Of a stretch of 64,000 bases of DNA, positions 51,817 to 60,266 are shown piece after piece. Where the stretch lies: the NCBI RefSeq assembly GCF_014852585.1, contig NZ_JACVBX010000011.1, positions 1-64,000 of the forward strand. Reading direction: 5' to 3'. Source of the stretch: Pseudomonas sp. PDM18. Lineage in GTDB: Bacteria; Pseudomonadota; Gammaproteobacteria; Pseudomonadales; Pseudomonadaceae. The translations under genes were made by a program, and so were the position numbers. The notes beneath the pieces were generated by a model. The model was not told where the DNA came from. It saw only the letters and a program-made list of their open reading frames with translations, and did not search any database. Each line of letters opens with the position of its first letter. Within the stretch, counting starts at the first letter, position 1.

Positions 51817-53199
51817 TCAGTACACCCAGACCTCGACGCGGCGGTTCTTCACCCGACCGTCGTTGTCGCTGTTGGCCGCCACCGGCAGGGCATCGCCCAT
51901 GCCGCTGATCTCGCGGAACATCACGCCTTCCTTCGCCAGCTCGCGGCGCACGGCCATGGCGCGCAGCTTGGAGAGCAGTTCGGCGCGCGCCGGGTCCTGC
52001 TTCGGATCGCCGAAGCCGACCAGCACAGCCCGCTTGTTCATCTTGCCGTTCTGCTGCAGGTAAGCCAGCAGACGATCGATGTCGCGCTGGGCCTTGTTGT
52101 CCAGGGTGGCGCTGCCTTCGCGGAAGCGGAAGTTCACCGACAGGCGCTCGGCGTCGCGTGCCAGGGCCTGGTAGTTCTCCGGCATGCCGGCGCGCGGCGC
52201 CATCTTCACCGCCTGTACGCGTTGGCCGACGAAGCCGCTGGCGCTGACCAGCGCCTGACCTTTGTCGCCCTGAGCGAACTGCAGCAGGGCGCGGGCCCAG
52301 CGATTCGGCTCCTCGGGCTTCATGTAGAGGAACAGGCGGCGCGACAGCGGATAGTCCTCGGTGGCGATCAGCGTGGTCGACGGTGGCATCGCCTGGGAGT
52401 TGCCGTCTGCAATGCGCAGCGCCTTGGCCTTCTGGATGGAGGACAGGCCGACGAAGCCAATCCCCTGCGGGTCCTTGCTCACTTCGGCGGACAGCAGGTC
52501 ACTTGATTCGAAACGCTGCGCGGCGCTGGCCAGTGCCTTACCGTTGCTGGCGAGCACCAGCTCCTTGAACGTATCGAAGGTGCCGGAGTTGTCGTCGCGG
52601 GAATACAAGTGGATGGCTCCGCCGCGTCCGCCGACCTCTTCCCAGGTCTTCACCTCGCCGGAGAAGATCTTCGCCAGTGTATCGGTGGTCAGTTCGTCCA
52701 GCGGATTGGCCACGTTGACGATGATCGCCAGGCCGTCGATGCCGATCACCTGTTCGGCCTTGGCGCTGCGCAGGTTGCCTGATGCCGACAGGCCCGCAAC
52801 CTCGGCGTCCTTGATCGGGCGCGAAGCGGCGGCAAGCTCGGCACTGTTGTCCTTCAGGGCAACGAAACCGGTGCTGGAGCCGTGGGCAGCAAGGTCGATG
52901 ATGGCCTCCTTGCCTTCCTTGCTGCGGCCGACGAGGCGCTGTTCATTCTCTGCCTTTCCCGGCTTGGCGCTGACGTCCGTGTAGCCCTCGCTGACCAATA
53001 GGCCCGTCACCAATTCCGGCAGCAGGTGGGCACCGATGGTGTTGGAGCCCTGGATACGCAGCACCGGCTCGCCGTCCTGGGATGAGGGCAGGGCGGCAAA
53101 GGCCGACCAGGGAAACGCGTAGCAGATAAATGCGATGGTGAGCCAGGCGATGGTGACGGGCCAGGGTTGCGCATCGCTGGGGCTCGACTTGTACTGCAT
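51817..53199 (-). CDS. PstS-like substrate-binding domain fused to OmpA-like domain
   Basis: This 460-residue exported protein has a signal segment (TIAWLTIAFICYAFPWSAFAA) and a phosphate-binding-protein fold (about 45-320). The fold contains RIQGSNTIGAHLLPELV, HGSSTGF and SRDDNSGTFDTFKEL, as in PstS. A C-terminal OmpA/MotB peptidoglycan-binding domain (about 350-460) has FREGSATLDNKAQRDIDRL and NDGRVKNRRVEVWVY. It would be a periplasmic, wall-tethered anion-binding protein rather than a transporter partner; no pst permease genes are nearby. Ligand unknown. It is transcribed away from the small membrane protein that follows. Confidence 0.82.
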   Translation of the reverse strand: MQYKSSPSDAQPWPVTIAWLTIAFICYAFPWSAFAALPSSQDGEPVLRIQGSNTIGAHLLPELVTGLLVSEGYTDVSAKPGKAENEQRLVGRSKEGKEAIIDLAAHGSSTGFVALKDNSAELAAASRPIKDAEVAGLSASGNLRSAKAEQVIGIDGLAIIVNVANPLDELTTDTLAKIFSGEVKTWEEVGGRGGAIHLYSRDDNSGTFDTFKELVLASNGKALASAAQRFESSDLLSAEVSKDPQGIGFVGLSSIQKAKALRIADGNSQAMPPSTTLIATEDYPLSRRLFLYMKPEEPNRWARALLQFAQGDKGQALVSASGFVGQRVQAVKMAPRAGMPENYQALARDAERLSVNFRFREGSATLDNKAQRDIDRLLAYLQQNGKMNKRAVLVGFGDPKQDPARAELLSKLRAMAVRRELAKEGVMFREISGMGDALPVAANSDNDGRVKNRRVEVWVY

Positions 53200-53397
53200 G
53201 GGTCAACTTCCATTTGAGGCATCGTTGGCGCGGCAGATTAAGTCGGAATCATTGCATCGATATGACGCTTGGCTGCGGGGCAGGGCAGTTACCACTGCCT
53301 TCGGACATGACTGGTGGATTGGCGGAATTTTCTTATTTCTGCGCCGTCATGGCAGGGCTATACCTGTCGCCCGAATTTGGCTTTGCCGGAGTACCAA

Positions 53398-53640
53398 ATG
53401 GACGAGATCCTCGATTTCGCGTCGGTTCTGATGAAGCTCGTGCTCATCCTGTTGGCCGTGCTGATGGCCGGATCGATGGCGGTCGCGCCGGACGGGACGC
53501 TCCCAGTGACGTCCTCTATGCTCATGCTGGTGGTGCCGATGTTTGTCCTGGTCACGGTGGTGGATCTCGCGGGCGTTGTGCAGAGCCTCTCTGCCAACAA
53601 ACTTTCCCGAAAGAATTCGCACCATGTGGGCCACGACTGA
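53398..53640 (+). CDS. 80-residue two-helix membrane protein
   Basis: This small protein starts MDEILDFASVLMKLVLILLA and has two hydrophobic segments (about 10-30 and 41-62), a short loop (PDGTLPVTSS) and a basic/His tail (KLSRKNSHHVGHD). GGAG lies at good spacing before ATG 53398. No family is recognised. It precedes the first coiled-coil protein by 146 bp in the same direction, so it may belong to that cassette. Confidence 0.55.
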   Translation: MDEILDFASVLMKLVLILLAVLMAGSMAVAPDGTLPVTSSMLMLVVPMFVLVTVVDLAGVVQSLSANKLSRKNSHHVGHD

Positions 53641-53786
53641 GTCGATGCCAGCCGAGCGTTGCCGCCAACAAGAATCTTGATGAAGTGATAGGAAAAATCT
53701 CGGGGATCATCAGGAAAGCCTGATAACACCTGCATTCCGGCCAAGCGAAACTTGCGCCGTTTCAACGTTCCCGCCGGAAAGTGATC

Positions 53787-56153
53787 ATGAACCAACCCCT
53801 CAGCGCACCAGTCCTGGCTGGCTCCGCGCATCGCGTGAAGCCTACCGCTCTAGCCCTGCACATCGCCTCTGCTCCTCACTGGGGGAGACCATGGCGGCGC
53901 CGTGCACTGAGCTTGCCATCTCCCCGGGACTTGTCCTTCCAGGGCGTCCAGTTGTCGTTTCAGCCTTTGCGCTCATGGCTGCATCTGCTGACCAACGCCG
54001 GAATGCTGAGTGCGCGGCCTTCGGCAGTTGCGGTTGGATCTGGCGCGCATTCGGCCATAAGCGTCCTGAGACGTCCGGGGGACGATGATGACGCTCCCGC
54101 CCGTATCGAGGAGCTTGGTTTCGAACTGACCACCGAGATGATTCTGGATTTCGCGAATTTCGCCCGACAGTCAAGGCTTCATGATGCATTGCAGCAGGTG
54201 CCGGTGGAGACCGAGGCAGAGGATTCCGGCGCCGAACTCGATGAGCTGCTCGCCGCGCGCGAGGCCGACGGTGCTCAGCCGGCACCGACGCTGAAGAGCC
54301 CCATCGAAGGTGGGGCTGCTTCGGAGCAAGGCATTTCCGAGGCGGCATCGATGCAGTCGCTCCAGGGCCAGGGCCCTCGAGAAGCCCCGTCCGCCGCGGA
54401 AGAGTCGCTGGACTCATTGACTACCGACGCTCTGCAATCCGTAACAGTTCTTGCAACGACATCGCCAGACAGGCCGGATACCTCGCTCCCATCGGAGACA
54501 AGTAAACACGACGAGGATGACTCCGCTGATGAAACACCTGAGAGCGTCGAAGTGTCGAAGGTTTCGCTGCCCCTAGCCGCAGCGTTAGTGCAGCTGTCCG
54601 AACTCGACGTGATGGATGAGTCTTCGCCGTTCGCGGCAGAGTCCTCGGCGCAGTCGGCCTCAGTGGCAGATTCTGCGGAGCAGCTTGTTGAGCCACCATT
54701 ACAGCGCGAGACCGTTCTCGACACTCCCGAACTGGCCGCGCCAGAGGCCAGCGCAGAAGCCGACCCCGAGAGTGCCTTCGAAGCAGTTGATGCAATGGAT
54801 GGACAGGCGCGGGACGTTCCTGTACGCCATCCGCTGACAACGGTCGCCGACGAGCCTGCCCAAGCGGAAGGGGGTGGAATTCCTGAACTATCGGGGAGGA
54901 CAGCCCCGGCATTTGTTGTCAGTGGCATTCGCGCCATCCGCAAGGTCGCGGCGAGGCCTCAACCGACTGCAGCGCCTGAGCCCGTTGTGCAACGTGTCGA
55001 TGTGCCGGTTGCTGCGGAAGTGTGTGTGACCGCCACCGACGCCGCTATCGCGGAACCCTTGGCTATATCGGTGATCACGCCTGCTGCTCAGGGGGGCACC
55101 GAGTCGCTGAAGCCGGAGACTGCTGATGTCTGTATGGATCCTGGCCTGACTGGCGTGCACCTGGAAAACATGGGGTCGCCCCTGCAGCCCAATTTGCCCA
55201 CTGGAAACAAGCTCGTGCTCGATCAGATTGGGGAGGACTTCGGTCCCGACGAGTTCAGTTTCGAACCAATGATCGCGAGTCTGGAGGATGCCCTGGCTGT
55301 TTTGTCTGCGGCCAGCGTCGATCACGATGCAGTGCCGACGGCTCAGGTCGACTCGGAGGCAGCGACTGGAGTTGCCGGCACTACTTCCGCGCCCCTTGTC
55401 GCCGAGGCCCGGCGGGCCGAATACCGTACCCCCGAAGCGGTGGCGCTTCAGGGAATCTTTATCCAGAAGGAAACTGAAATGACCGAAATGCGCGATGAGA
55501 TATCCGAATCCGACGTACAGGGCTCCGCTCCCATAGCGTCGGTGGACCTGCTGGAGGTAGCGACCACACTGAGCGTGCCCCAGTTCGAGGCAGATTCGGA
55601 CGATGTGCTGTCGGATGTCCAGAGCACCCTGAATTCTCTCGCGGGCATGGCCCAGGGGCTGACCCAGCAGAAGCAGGCAGCTGGTCGTCTGCAGGAAGAG
55701 CTGGAAGAGTGGGACGCGCAGCTTCAGGAGCGTGAGCGCCTGGCGGGAGACAAGGAAGAACGTCTTCTACAACTGGAGACACATCTCAAGGAGGCCAAGA
55801 CAAACCTCGATCGCATGGCCGCTGAGAACAACCGTCTGCTAAGCGAGCGCAGCGAAGCACTCAAGGAGCTGGCTCAGACCGTCGATCTGCGCGACAAGAG
55901 CACCACCAAACGTGCTGAGTCGATCCAGTTGGAGCAGCAGCACATCGATGAACAGGTGGCTAGCTTGCGTATCCGAGCCAGTGAGTTGGATGAGCGGGAG
56001 AGCGCCCTCAAGCGCAAGAGTGAGGAACTGGGCGTACGGCTCAAGCAATTGCAGAGTGCCAAGGACAAGTTCAGTGCCATTGTGAAGAGCTTCAACGAAA
56101 CAGTGCAGTTCAACAGCACCTTGTCCGCCATTTCCAAGGCGGTCAACGAGTGA
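53787..56153 (+). CDS. Long disordered protein with C-terminal coiled coil (paralog A)
   Basis: This is a 788-residue protein of unknown function. Residues about 1-100 are Arg/Ser-rich, 100-560 are acidic, Ala/Ser/Glu-rich and probably disordered, and about 610-780 form a long coiled coil (LQEELEEWDAQLQERERLAG ... ELDERESALKRKSEELGVRL). It closes with FSAIVKSFNETVQFNSTLSA. The coiled-coil third, from DVLSDVQSTLNSLAGMAQGL on, is clearly paralogous to the protein at 57333. GGAAAG sets ATG 53787. AAGGAAA before an in-frame ATG at 55479 could start a separate 224-residue coiled-coil form. Base composition is less GC-biased than in flanking genes. Unlike anything in the P. aeruginosa order I recall here. 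Confidence 0.7.
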   Translation: MNQPLSAPVLAGSAHRVKPTALALHIASAPHWGRPWRRRALSLPSPRDLSFQGVQLSFQPLRSWLHLLTNAGMLSARPSAVAVGSGAHSAISVLRRPGDDDDAPARIEELGFELTTEMILDFANFARQSRLHDALQQVPVETEAEDSGAELDELLAAREADGAQPAPTLKSPIEGGAASEQGISEAASMQSLQGQGPREAPSAAEESLDSLTTDALQSVTVLATTSPDRPDTSLPSETSKHDEDDSADETPESVEVSKVSLPLAAALVQLSELDVMDESSPFAAESSAQSASVADSAEQLVEPPLQRETVLDTPELAAPEASAEADPESAFEAVDAMDGQARDVPVRHPLTTVADEPAQAEGGGIPELSGRTAPAFVVSGIRAIRKVAARPQPTAAPEPVVQRVDVPVAAEVCVTATDAAIAEPLAISVITPAAQGGTESLKPETADVCMDPGLTGVHLENMGSPLQPNLPTGNKLVLDQIGEDFGPDEFSFEPMIASLEDALAVLSAASVDHDAVPTAQVDSEAATGVAGTTSAPLVAEARRAEYRTPEAVALQGIFIQKETEMTEMRDEISESDVQGSAPIASVDLLEVATTLSVPQFEADSDDVLSDVQSTLNSLAGMAQGLTQQKQAAGRLQEELEEWDAQLQERERLAGDKEERLLQLETHLKEAKTNLDRMAAENNRLLSERSEALKELAQTVDLRDKSTTKRAESIQLEQQHIDEQVASLRIRASELDERESALKRKSEELGVRLKQLQSAKDKFSAIVKSFNETVQFNSTLSAISKAVNE

Positions 56154-56373
56154 CCGAGGCGGTATAGCAGGCGCTGGCCGCAAGCACCTGTCGCAGAGAG
56201 GGATGGTCGAAACGGGGCGAGACATGGAACTGTCCGACCCCTTCGCTGCGCCAGCGATGCATTTAGCTGACATGGCCAGTCAGTGACATTCCTGCGGCAT
56301 CGACCACTGCGCTAGGCCCATTCAACGCGCCATGCCGCACTCGACCCGCAGGGCTTTTGTTGCAAGGAAGATC

Positions 56374-57024
56374 ATGGCCCGCATAGTACTCATCGAACCG
56401 TCTCGACGTGACTGCGTCACCATCCGCCGGTTTCTTCTGGAGCACGGCCACCAGTGCGACGTGTATTTCAGACTTGCACGGCAAGCCCTTAGTGATATGG
56501 ACGCCAGCGACTGCGACCTTTTGGTGGTTACGCTGGAGCTGCCGGACATTCATGGCATGCAGTTGGTCACCATGCTCCGGCGCGATGGCCGGCTCAAGCC
56601 CACCACACCTGTGCTGGTCTGCTCCAGCCTTGGTTCGCCGCTGAGCATTCAACGGGCGATTCGCACCGGCGTGTCTGGATTTTTGCTGATGAATGATCGA
56701 CTGGCCTTGATCGGTCGGGCTGTCGATGCCGTTCTCGCTGGCGGCAAGGTGTATCCCGAGCATGGACGCTTGCCGCTGGATGGCGATCCCCGGCTGAAGT
56801 CGGCGCTGGTCCTCTCTGCCCACCTGGTCGCCATACTGCATGGCCTGCATCGTGGGCATTCAGTGGCCTCGCTTGCAGAAATTCTGGCGTTATCGGGCGA
56901 GAACATAGGTCAGCATAAGCGGCAGCTGATGCGAAAGCTGTCTGCTTCGACCCTGGAGGAACTGTTCACCATCTGTGAGGAAATCGGCCTGCTTCAGCGC
57001 CTGACAGCGCTTCCAGTTTTGTAG
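56374..57024 (+). CDS. LuxR/NarL-type response regulator with degenerate receiver
   Basis: This 216-residue protein has a receiver-like domain (1-120) and a LuxR-type helix-turn-helix (about 155-205: VASLAEILALSGENIGQHKRQLMRKLSAS). Key phosphorylation residues are missing: the N-terminal acidic pair is E8-P9, the phospho-acceptor position in DLLVVTLELPDIHG is Thr53, and the usual Lys near residue 105 is Met106 (GFLLMND). It should therefore not be switched by phosphate from a histidine kinase; binding to partners or a ligand is possible. It lies between two paralogous coiled-coil genes in the same direction and is a candidate regulator of them. AAGGA precedes ATG 56374. Confidence 0.8.
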   Translation: MARIVLIEPSRRDCVTIRRFLLEHGHQCDVYFRLARQALSDMDASDCDLLVVTLELPDIHGMQLVTMLRRDGRLKPTTPVLVCSSLGSPLSIQRAIRTGVSGFLLMNDRLALIGRAVDAVLAGGKVYPEHGRLPLDGDPRLKSALVLSAHLVAILHGLHRGHSVASLAEILALSGENIGQHKRQLMRKLSASTLEELFTICEEIGLLQRLTALPVL

Positions 57025-57332
57025 TGGGGCAGGTGGCCTTGGCAAAGTTGGATAGCCGTACGACTGAGTCGATTCGGCCTAATTGCCTTGCATAGTTTTC
57101 CTTCGTCTAAGCAGGAATTTACTGACATTCACAGTGGTTCCAAGTTGTAAGAATTCTCACTGCAACTTGCCCCTTACTTCCGCAGCTGAGAATTAGTGGG
57201 GCATCCCATCGGTTCTTTCAGTCGGCCTGATTGCGCTTGATCGCAACGGGCATCGAGCTTCCCGCCTCGTTCGCTATTGTCGAACTGTGCAATGGGGCGA
57301 CGCGGCTGACCATCCTCAGGGTAGGACGATTC
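57025..57332. promoter_or_regulatory. AT-richer leader before coiled-coil paralog B
   Basis: This 308-bp gap has no gene. It contains the inverted repeat CAAGTTG-N15-CAACTTG (57141-57147 and 57163-57169) around AAGAATTCTC, which could be an operator for the neighbouring LuxR-type protein or an RNA stem-loop. The region is visibly less GC-rich than the average of the window. Confidence 0.4.
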
Positions 57333-58538
57333 ATGACTTCAGATACGAAGTGGTTCGAGGGACATCAGGATGAAGGATTGGCAGCCATAGCTGTCCCTCA
57401 GCCGTCCGATCAGGCGACTGCGCTTCGCTCTTCCGGTAACGAGGAAGAGTTGGCCGGCCACATAACTCCCTCGTCCGAGCGCTCCGAGGGCATCGTTCGC
57501 CCGGTGTTATCGGCAGGCTATATCCCGATACAGGGCAATCTCTCATCGTCTTCCGGGCAACCTCAGAATCCGCAAACCTTCGAGGCCTTCGAAAACCTCG
57601 AAAGAGATCTCGCCGAACTCGCCTCGGCCTGTTCGGGACTGGACGCTGGCGAGCCCGACAGCTTCGAGTTTGTCGGGCCGCTCCCCAGAAATACTGGTGT
57701 TTCCACGGGTGTCAGCGCGGTTACCGAAGATGGCGCAGTCACCAACCTGCTCGATGCGCTTCTGTTACCGACACCAGTGCAGGGCATTGAATCCAATACG
57801 GCTGACGCGGCAACCATGCTGCTTGCCAGCCAGCCAAGCTCTCCTATTTCGAACGAGGCCCCTTTCGCCATGAACTCCCAAGCCCAACCCGCCAATTCCG
57901 AAACTGCGAGTTCCCAGGTGCCTGTGGAGTCCGCCGTTTCCGTGCGCCAATCTTCGGCCCTTGAAACCGATGGTGTTCTTCACGATGTGCAGTCCACTCT
58001 CGACTCGTTGGCCGGCATGGCCCAGGGGCTGTCTCAGCAGAAGCTGGATATCACAAAGATGCGCGAGGCGCTGGAGGAGCGGCGTCTGGCGACGCTGGAG
58101 CGTGAGCGTCAGTTGGCCGAGCGAGAACAGCGCCTGAGTCAGCAGGAACAGCGCTTGCAGGAGGAAAAGCAGTGCATCGAGCGCGTAGCCGAACATAATG
58201 CTGCTGTGCTCGCCGAGCGTAGCAGTGCGCTGCAGGCCCTGGCCGAAACCGTCGATAGCCGCGACCGGGCGACCATCAAGCGCGCTGAGGTCCTGAGCCA
58301 GGAACAGCAGAGCATCGACCGCCAGCAGAACCAGCTGCGTGCGCGGGTTCAGGAGCTGGATGACCGTGAGGCCGGCCTGCAGCGCCAGAGCGGCGAGCTG
58401 GCGGACCGTTTCAAGCAGCTGCTCGATGCCAAGGAGCGCTTTGGCGCCATCGTCAAGGGTTTCAACGAGACCGTGCGCTTCAACACGACCTACAGCGCCA
58501 TCAGCAAGACGGTCGCGACCGGCGCGGAAGACGCCTGA
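57333..58538 (+). CDS. Disordered protein with C-terminal coiled coil (paralog B)
   Basis: This 401-residue protein starts MTSDTKWFEGHQDEGLAAIA. Its first 200 residues are low-complexity and acidic; about 215-385 is a Glu/Gln/Arg-rich coiled coil (LEERRLATLERERQLAEREQ) ending ERFGAIVKGFNETVRFNTTY. The last 180 residues align with paralog A, including DVQSTLDSLAGMAQGLSQQK, LAETVDSRDRATIKRAE and ELDDREAGL. No known family is recognised. AGGA at six bases sets ATG 57333. An in-frame ATG at 57870 would give a 222-residue form close in size to the internal product of A. Ends at a strong terminator. Confidence 0.72.
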   Translation: MTSDTKWFEGHQDEGLAAIAVPQPSDQATALRSSGNEEELAGHITPSSERSEGIVRPVLSAGYIPIQGNLSSSSGQPQNPQTFEAFENLERDLAELASACSGLDAGEPDSFEFVGPLPRNTGVSTGVSAVTEDGAVTNLLDALLLPTPVQGIESNTADAATMLLASQPSSPISNEAPFAMNSQAQPANSETASSQVPVESAVSVRQSSALETDGVLHDVQSTLDSLAGMAQGLSQQKLDITKMREALEERRLATLERERQLAEREQRLSQQEQRLQEEKQCIERVAEHNAAVLAERSSALQALAETVDSRDRATIKRAEVLSQEQQSIDRQQNQLRARVQELDDREAGLQRQSGELADRFKQLLDAKERFGAIVKGFNETVRFNTTYSAISKTVATGAEDA

Positions 58539-58555
58539 TCGCTCACCGAGAAATG

Positions 58556-58583
58556 AAAAAGCCCGGCATTGGCCGGGCTTTTT
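58556..58583. terminator. Bidirectional terminator
   Basis: AAAAAGCCCGGC-ATTG-GCCGGGCTTTTT separates the convergent coiled-coil B and xthA genes and can serve both. Confidence 0.9.
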
Positions 58584-58595
58584 CGTTCAGGGCGA

Positions 58596-59408
58596 TTACT
58601 TCAACTGCAGCCAGATCGGCGCGTGGTCCGAGGGCTTTTCCATGCCGCGGATATCGTAGTCCACACCGGTCTCGGCGATGCGACCACGCAGCGCCTCGGA
58701 GGCGAGGATCACGTCGATGCGCAGGCCTCGCTTGGGCGTGTCCTCGAAACCACGGCTGCGGTAGTCGAACCAGCTGAAGCGGTCGTCCACGCGTGGGTTC
58801 TGCAGGCGGAAGCTGTCCACCAGGCCCCAGCTCTTAAGGCGCGCCAGCCATTCGCGTTCTTCCGGCAGGAAGCTGCACTTGCCGGTCTTCAGCCAGCGCT
58901 TGCGGTTCTCTTCACCGATGCCGATGTCGCAGTCTTCCGGCGAGATGTTGATATCACCCATCACCACCAGCGGCTGGTCGGGCTGGAAGCGGGTTTCCAG
59001 CAGGTCCTGCAGGTCGGCGTAGAAGCGCTGCTTGGCGGGAAACTTCACCGGATGGTCGCGGCTCTCGCCCTGGGGGAAGTAGCCGTTCATCACGGTGATC
59101 GGCTGGCCGTCGGCGTCCTGGAAGGTGCCCCAGATGAAGCGGCGCTGGGATTCCTCGCCGTCATTGGGGAAGCCGCGTTGCAATTCCAGCGGCTCCTGGC
59201 GGGAGAGCAGGGCAACGCCGTAGTGGCCTTTCTGCCCGTGATAATACACGTGGTAGCCGAGGGCTTCGATCTCCTCGAGGGGGAACTGCTCGTCGGCGAC
59301 CTTGGTTTCCTGCAGGCCGATCACGTCTGGCTGGTGGCGTTCGATGATCGCCTGGAGCTGGTGGGGACGTGCGCGCAAACCGTTGATATTGAAGGAGACG
59401 ATTTTCAT
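58596..59408 (-). CDS. xthA: Exodeoxyribonuclease III
   Basis: This 270-residue AP endonuclease/3'-5' exonuclease repairs abasic sites in the cytoplasm. EEP-fold residues are all present: NINGLR, the catalytic Glu in GLQETKV, the Tyr/Asp region [26 protein letters not shown], and the C-terminal RIDVILAS with the final [11 protein letters not shown] (SDH). Length equals E. coli XthA (268). Closed on the other side by the terminator at 58556. Equivalent by order to PA2545. Confidence 0.95.
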   Translation of the reverse strand: MKIVSFNINGLRARPHQLQAIIERHQPDVIGLQETKVADEQFPLEEIEALGYHVYYHGQKGHYGVALLSRQEPLELQRGFPNDGEESQRRFIWGTFQDADGQPITVMNGYFPQGESRDHPVKFPAKQRFYADLQDLLETRFQPDQPLVVMGDINISPEDCDIGIGEENRKRWLKTGKCSFLPEEREWLARLKSWGLVDSFRLQNPRVDDRFSWFDYRSRGFEDTPKRGLRIDVILASEALRGRIAETGVDYDIRGMEKPSDHAPIWLQLK

Positions 59409-59537
59409 CCTGAGCGCCCTGGCAAAAGCACGATGCTAGCCCAGGTGGGCCGACCCTGGCGACCCCGGCGAGGCGCTGCTAGGGTTTTGTGGCTGGACTC
59501 ATAACCATAAGAAGAGCTCACCCGAAGAGGCGTCCGC

Positions 59538-60185
59538 ATGCCTGATACCCTCGCCGAAGTCCGTCTACTGGACGGCAACTACAGTCGTGAAGTCCGCTCG
59601 CTGCTTTATCACGCGTATCGCCACGAACCCACCTTCGCCTACCTGTTCGAATCCGACCGTGCCGGTTTCGACCAGCGCGTGCGGGCGACCGTCCGCGAGC
59701 TGGTCAACCAGCACTTCCTCGAGGAACTGCCAGCCATCGGCCTACTGATCGAGGATCGCCTGGTGGGCGTGGCGCTGGTGGTGCCGCCGCAGCGTCGCCT
59801 GGACGTCACCGAGAGCTGGTTCTGGCGCATGCGCATGCTGCTCACCACCGGCCTGGGTTGCACCCGGCGCTACCTGGACTACCACGCCGCCGTGCTCGGC
59901 TGCTTGCCGCCGGGGCCTTATCACATCCTGCCGCTGATCGGCGTGCACCCGGAGTTCCAGGGCAAGCACCTGGGCGAGCAGTTGCTCGATGCGCTGCACG
60001 CCTGGTGCGCCGAGGATGGCGGCTCCCAGGGGCTGGTGCTGGATACGGGCAATGCCCGCTATCTGGAATTCTACCGGCGCCATGGTTACGAGGAGCTGGG
60101 GGAGGTGGCGCTGGGGCCGATTCGCGAGCACGTGCTGTTCCATCCCGCCCACGGGCACGAGGCGGTGAAAGTGTCGGCAGGATAG
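59538..60185 (+). CDS. GNAT-family N-acetyltransferase
   Basis: This 215-residue protein has the GNAT motif A LIGVHPEFQGKHLGEQLLDAL (acetyl-CoA loop QGKHLG; about 134-154) and motif B LDTGNARYLEFYRRHGYEELG. The N-terminal half is longer than in simple GNATs and resembles the Pseudomonas ones that acetylate small molecules or proteins of unknown identity. GAGG lies ahead of ATG 59538. It precedes tamA by 81 bp. Confidence 0.82.
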   Translation: MPDTLAEVRLLDGNYSREVRSLLYHAYRHEPTFAYLFESDRAGFDQRVRATVRELVNQHFLEELPAIGLLIEDRLVGVALVVPPQRRLDVTESWFWRMRMLLTTGLGCTRRYLDYHAAVLGCLPPGPYHILPLIGVHPEFQGKHLGEQLLDALHAWCAEDGGSQGLVLDTGNARYLEFYRRHGYEELGEVALGPIREHVLFHPAHGHEAVKVSAG

Positions 60186-60266
60186 TCGGTGCTTTGAATC
60201 CTCAGACGCTTCTTATGGGCTCTAAGAAAGGCAATACGGGGAAAACCCGTGCTAGCATTTCGCGCC

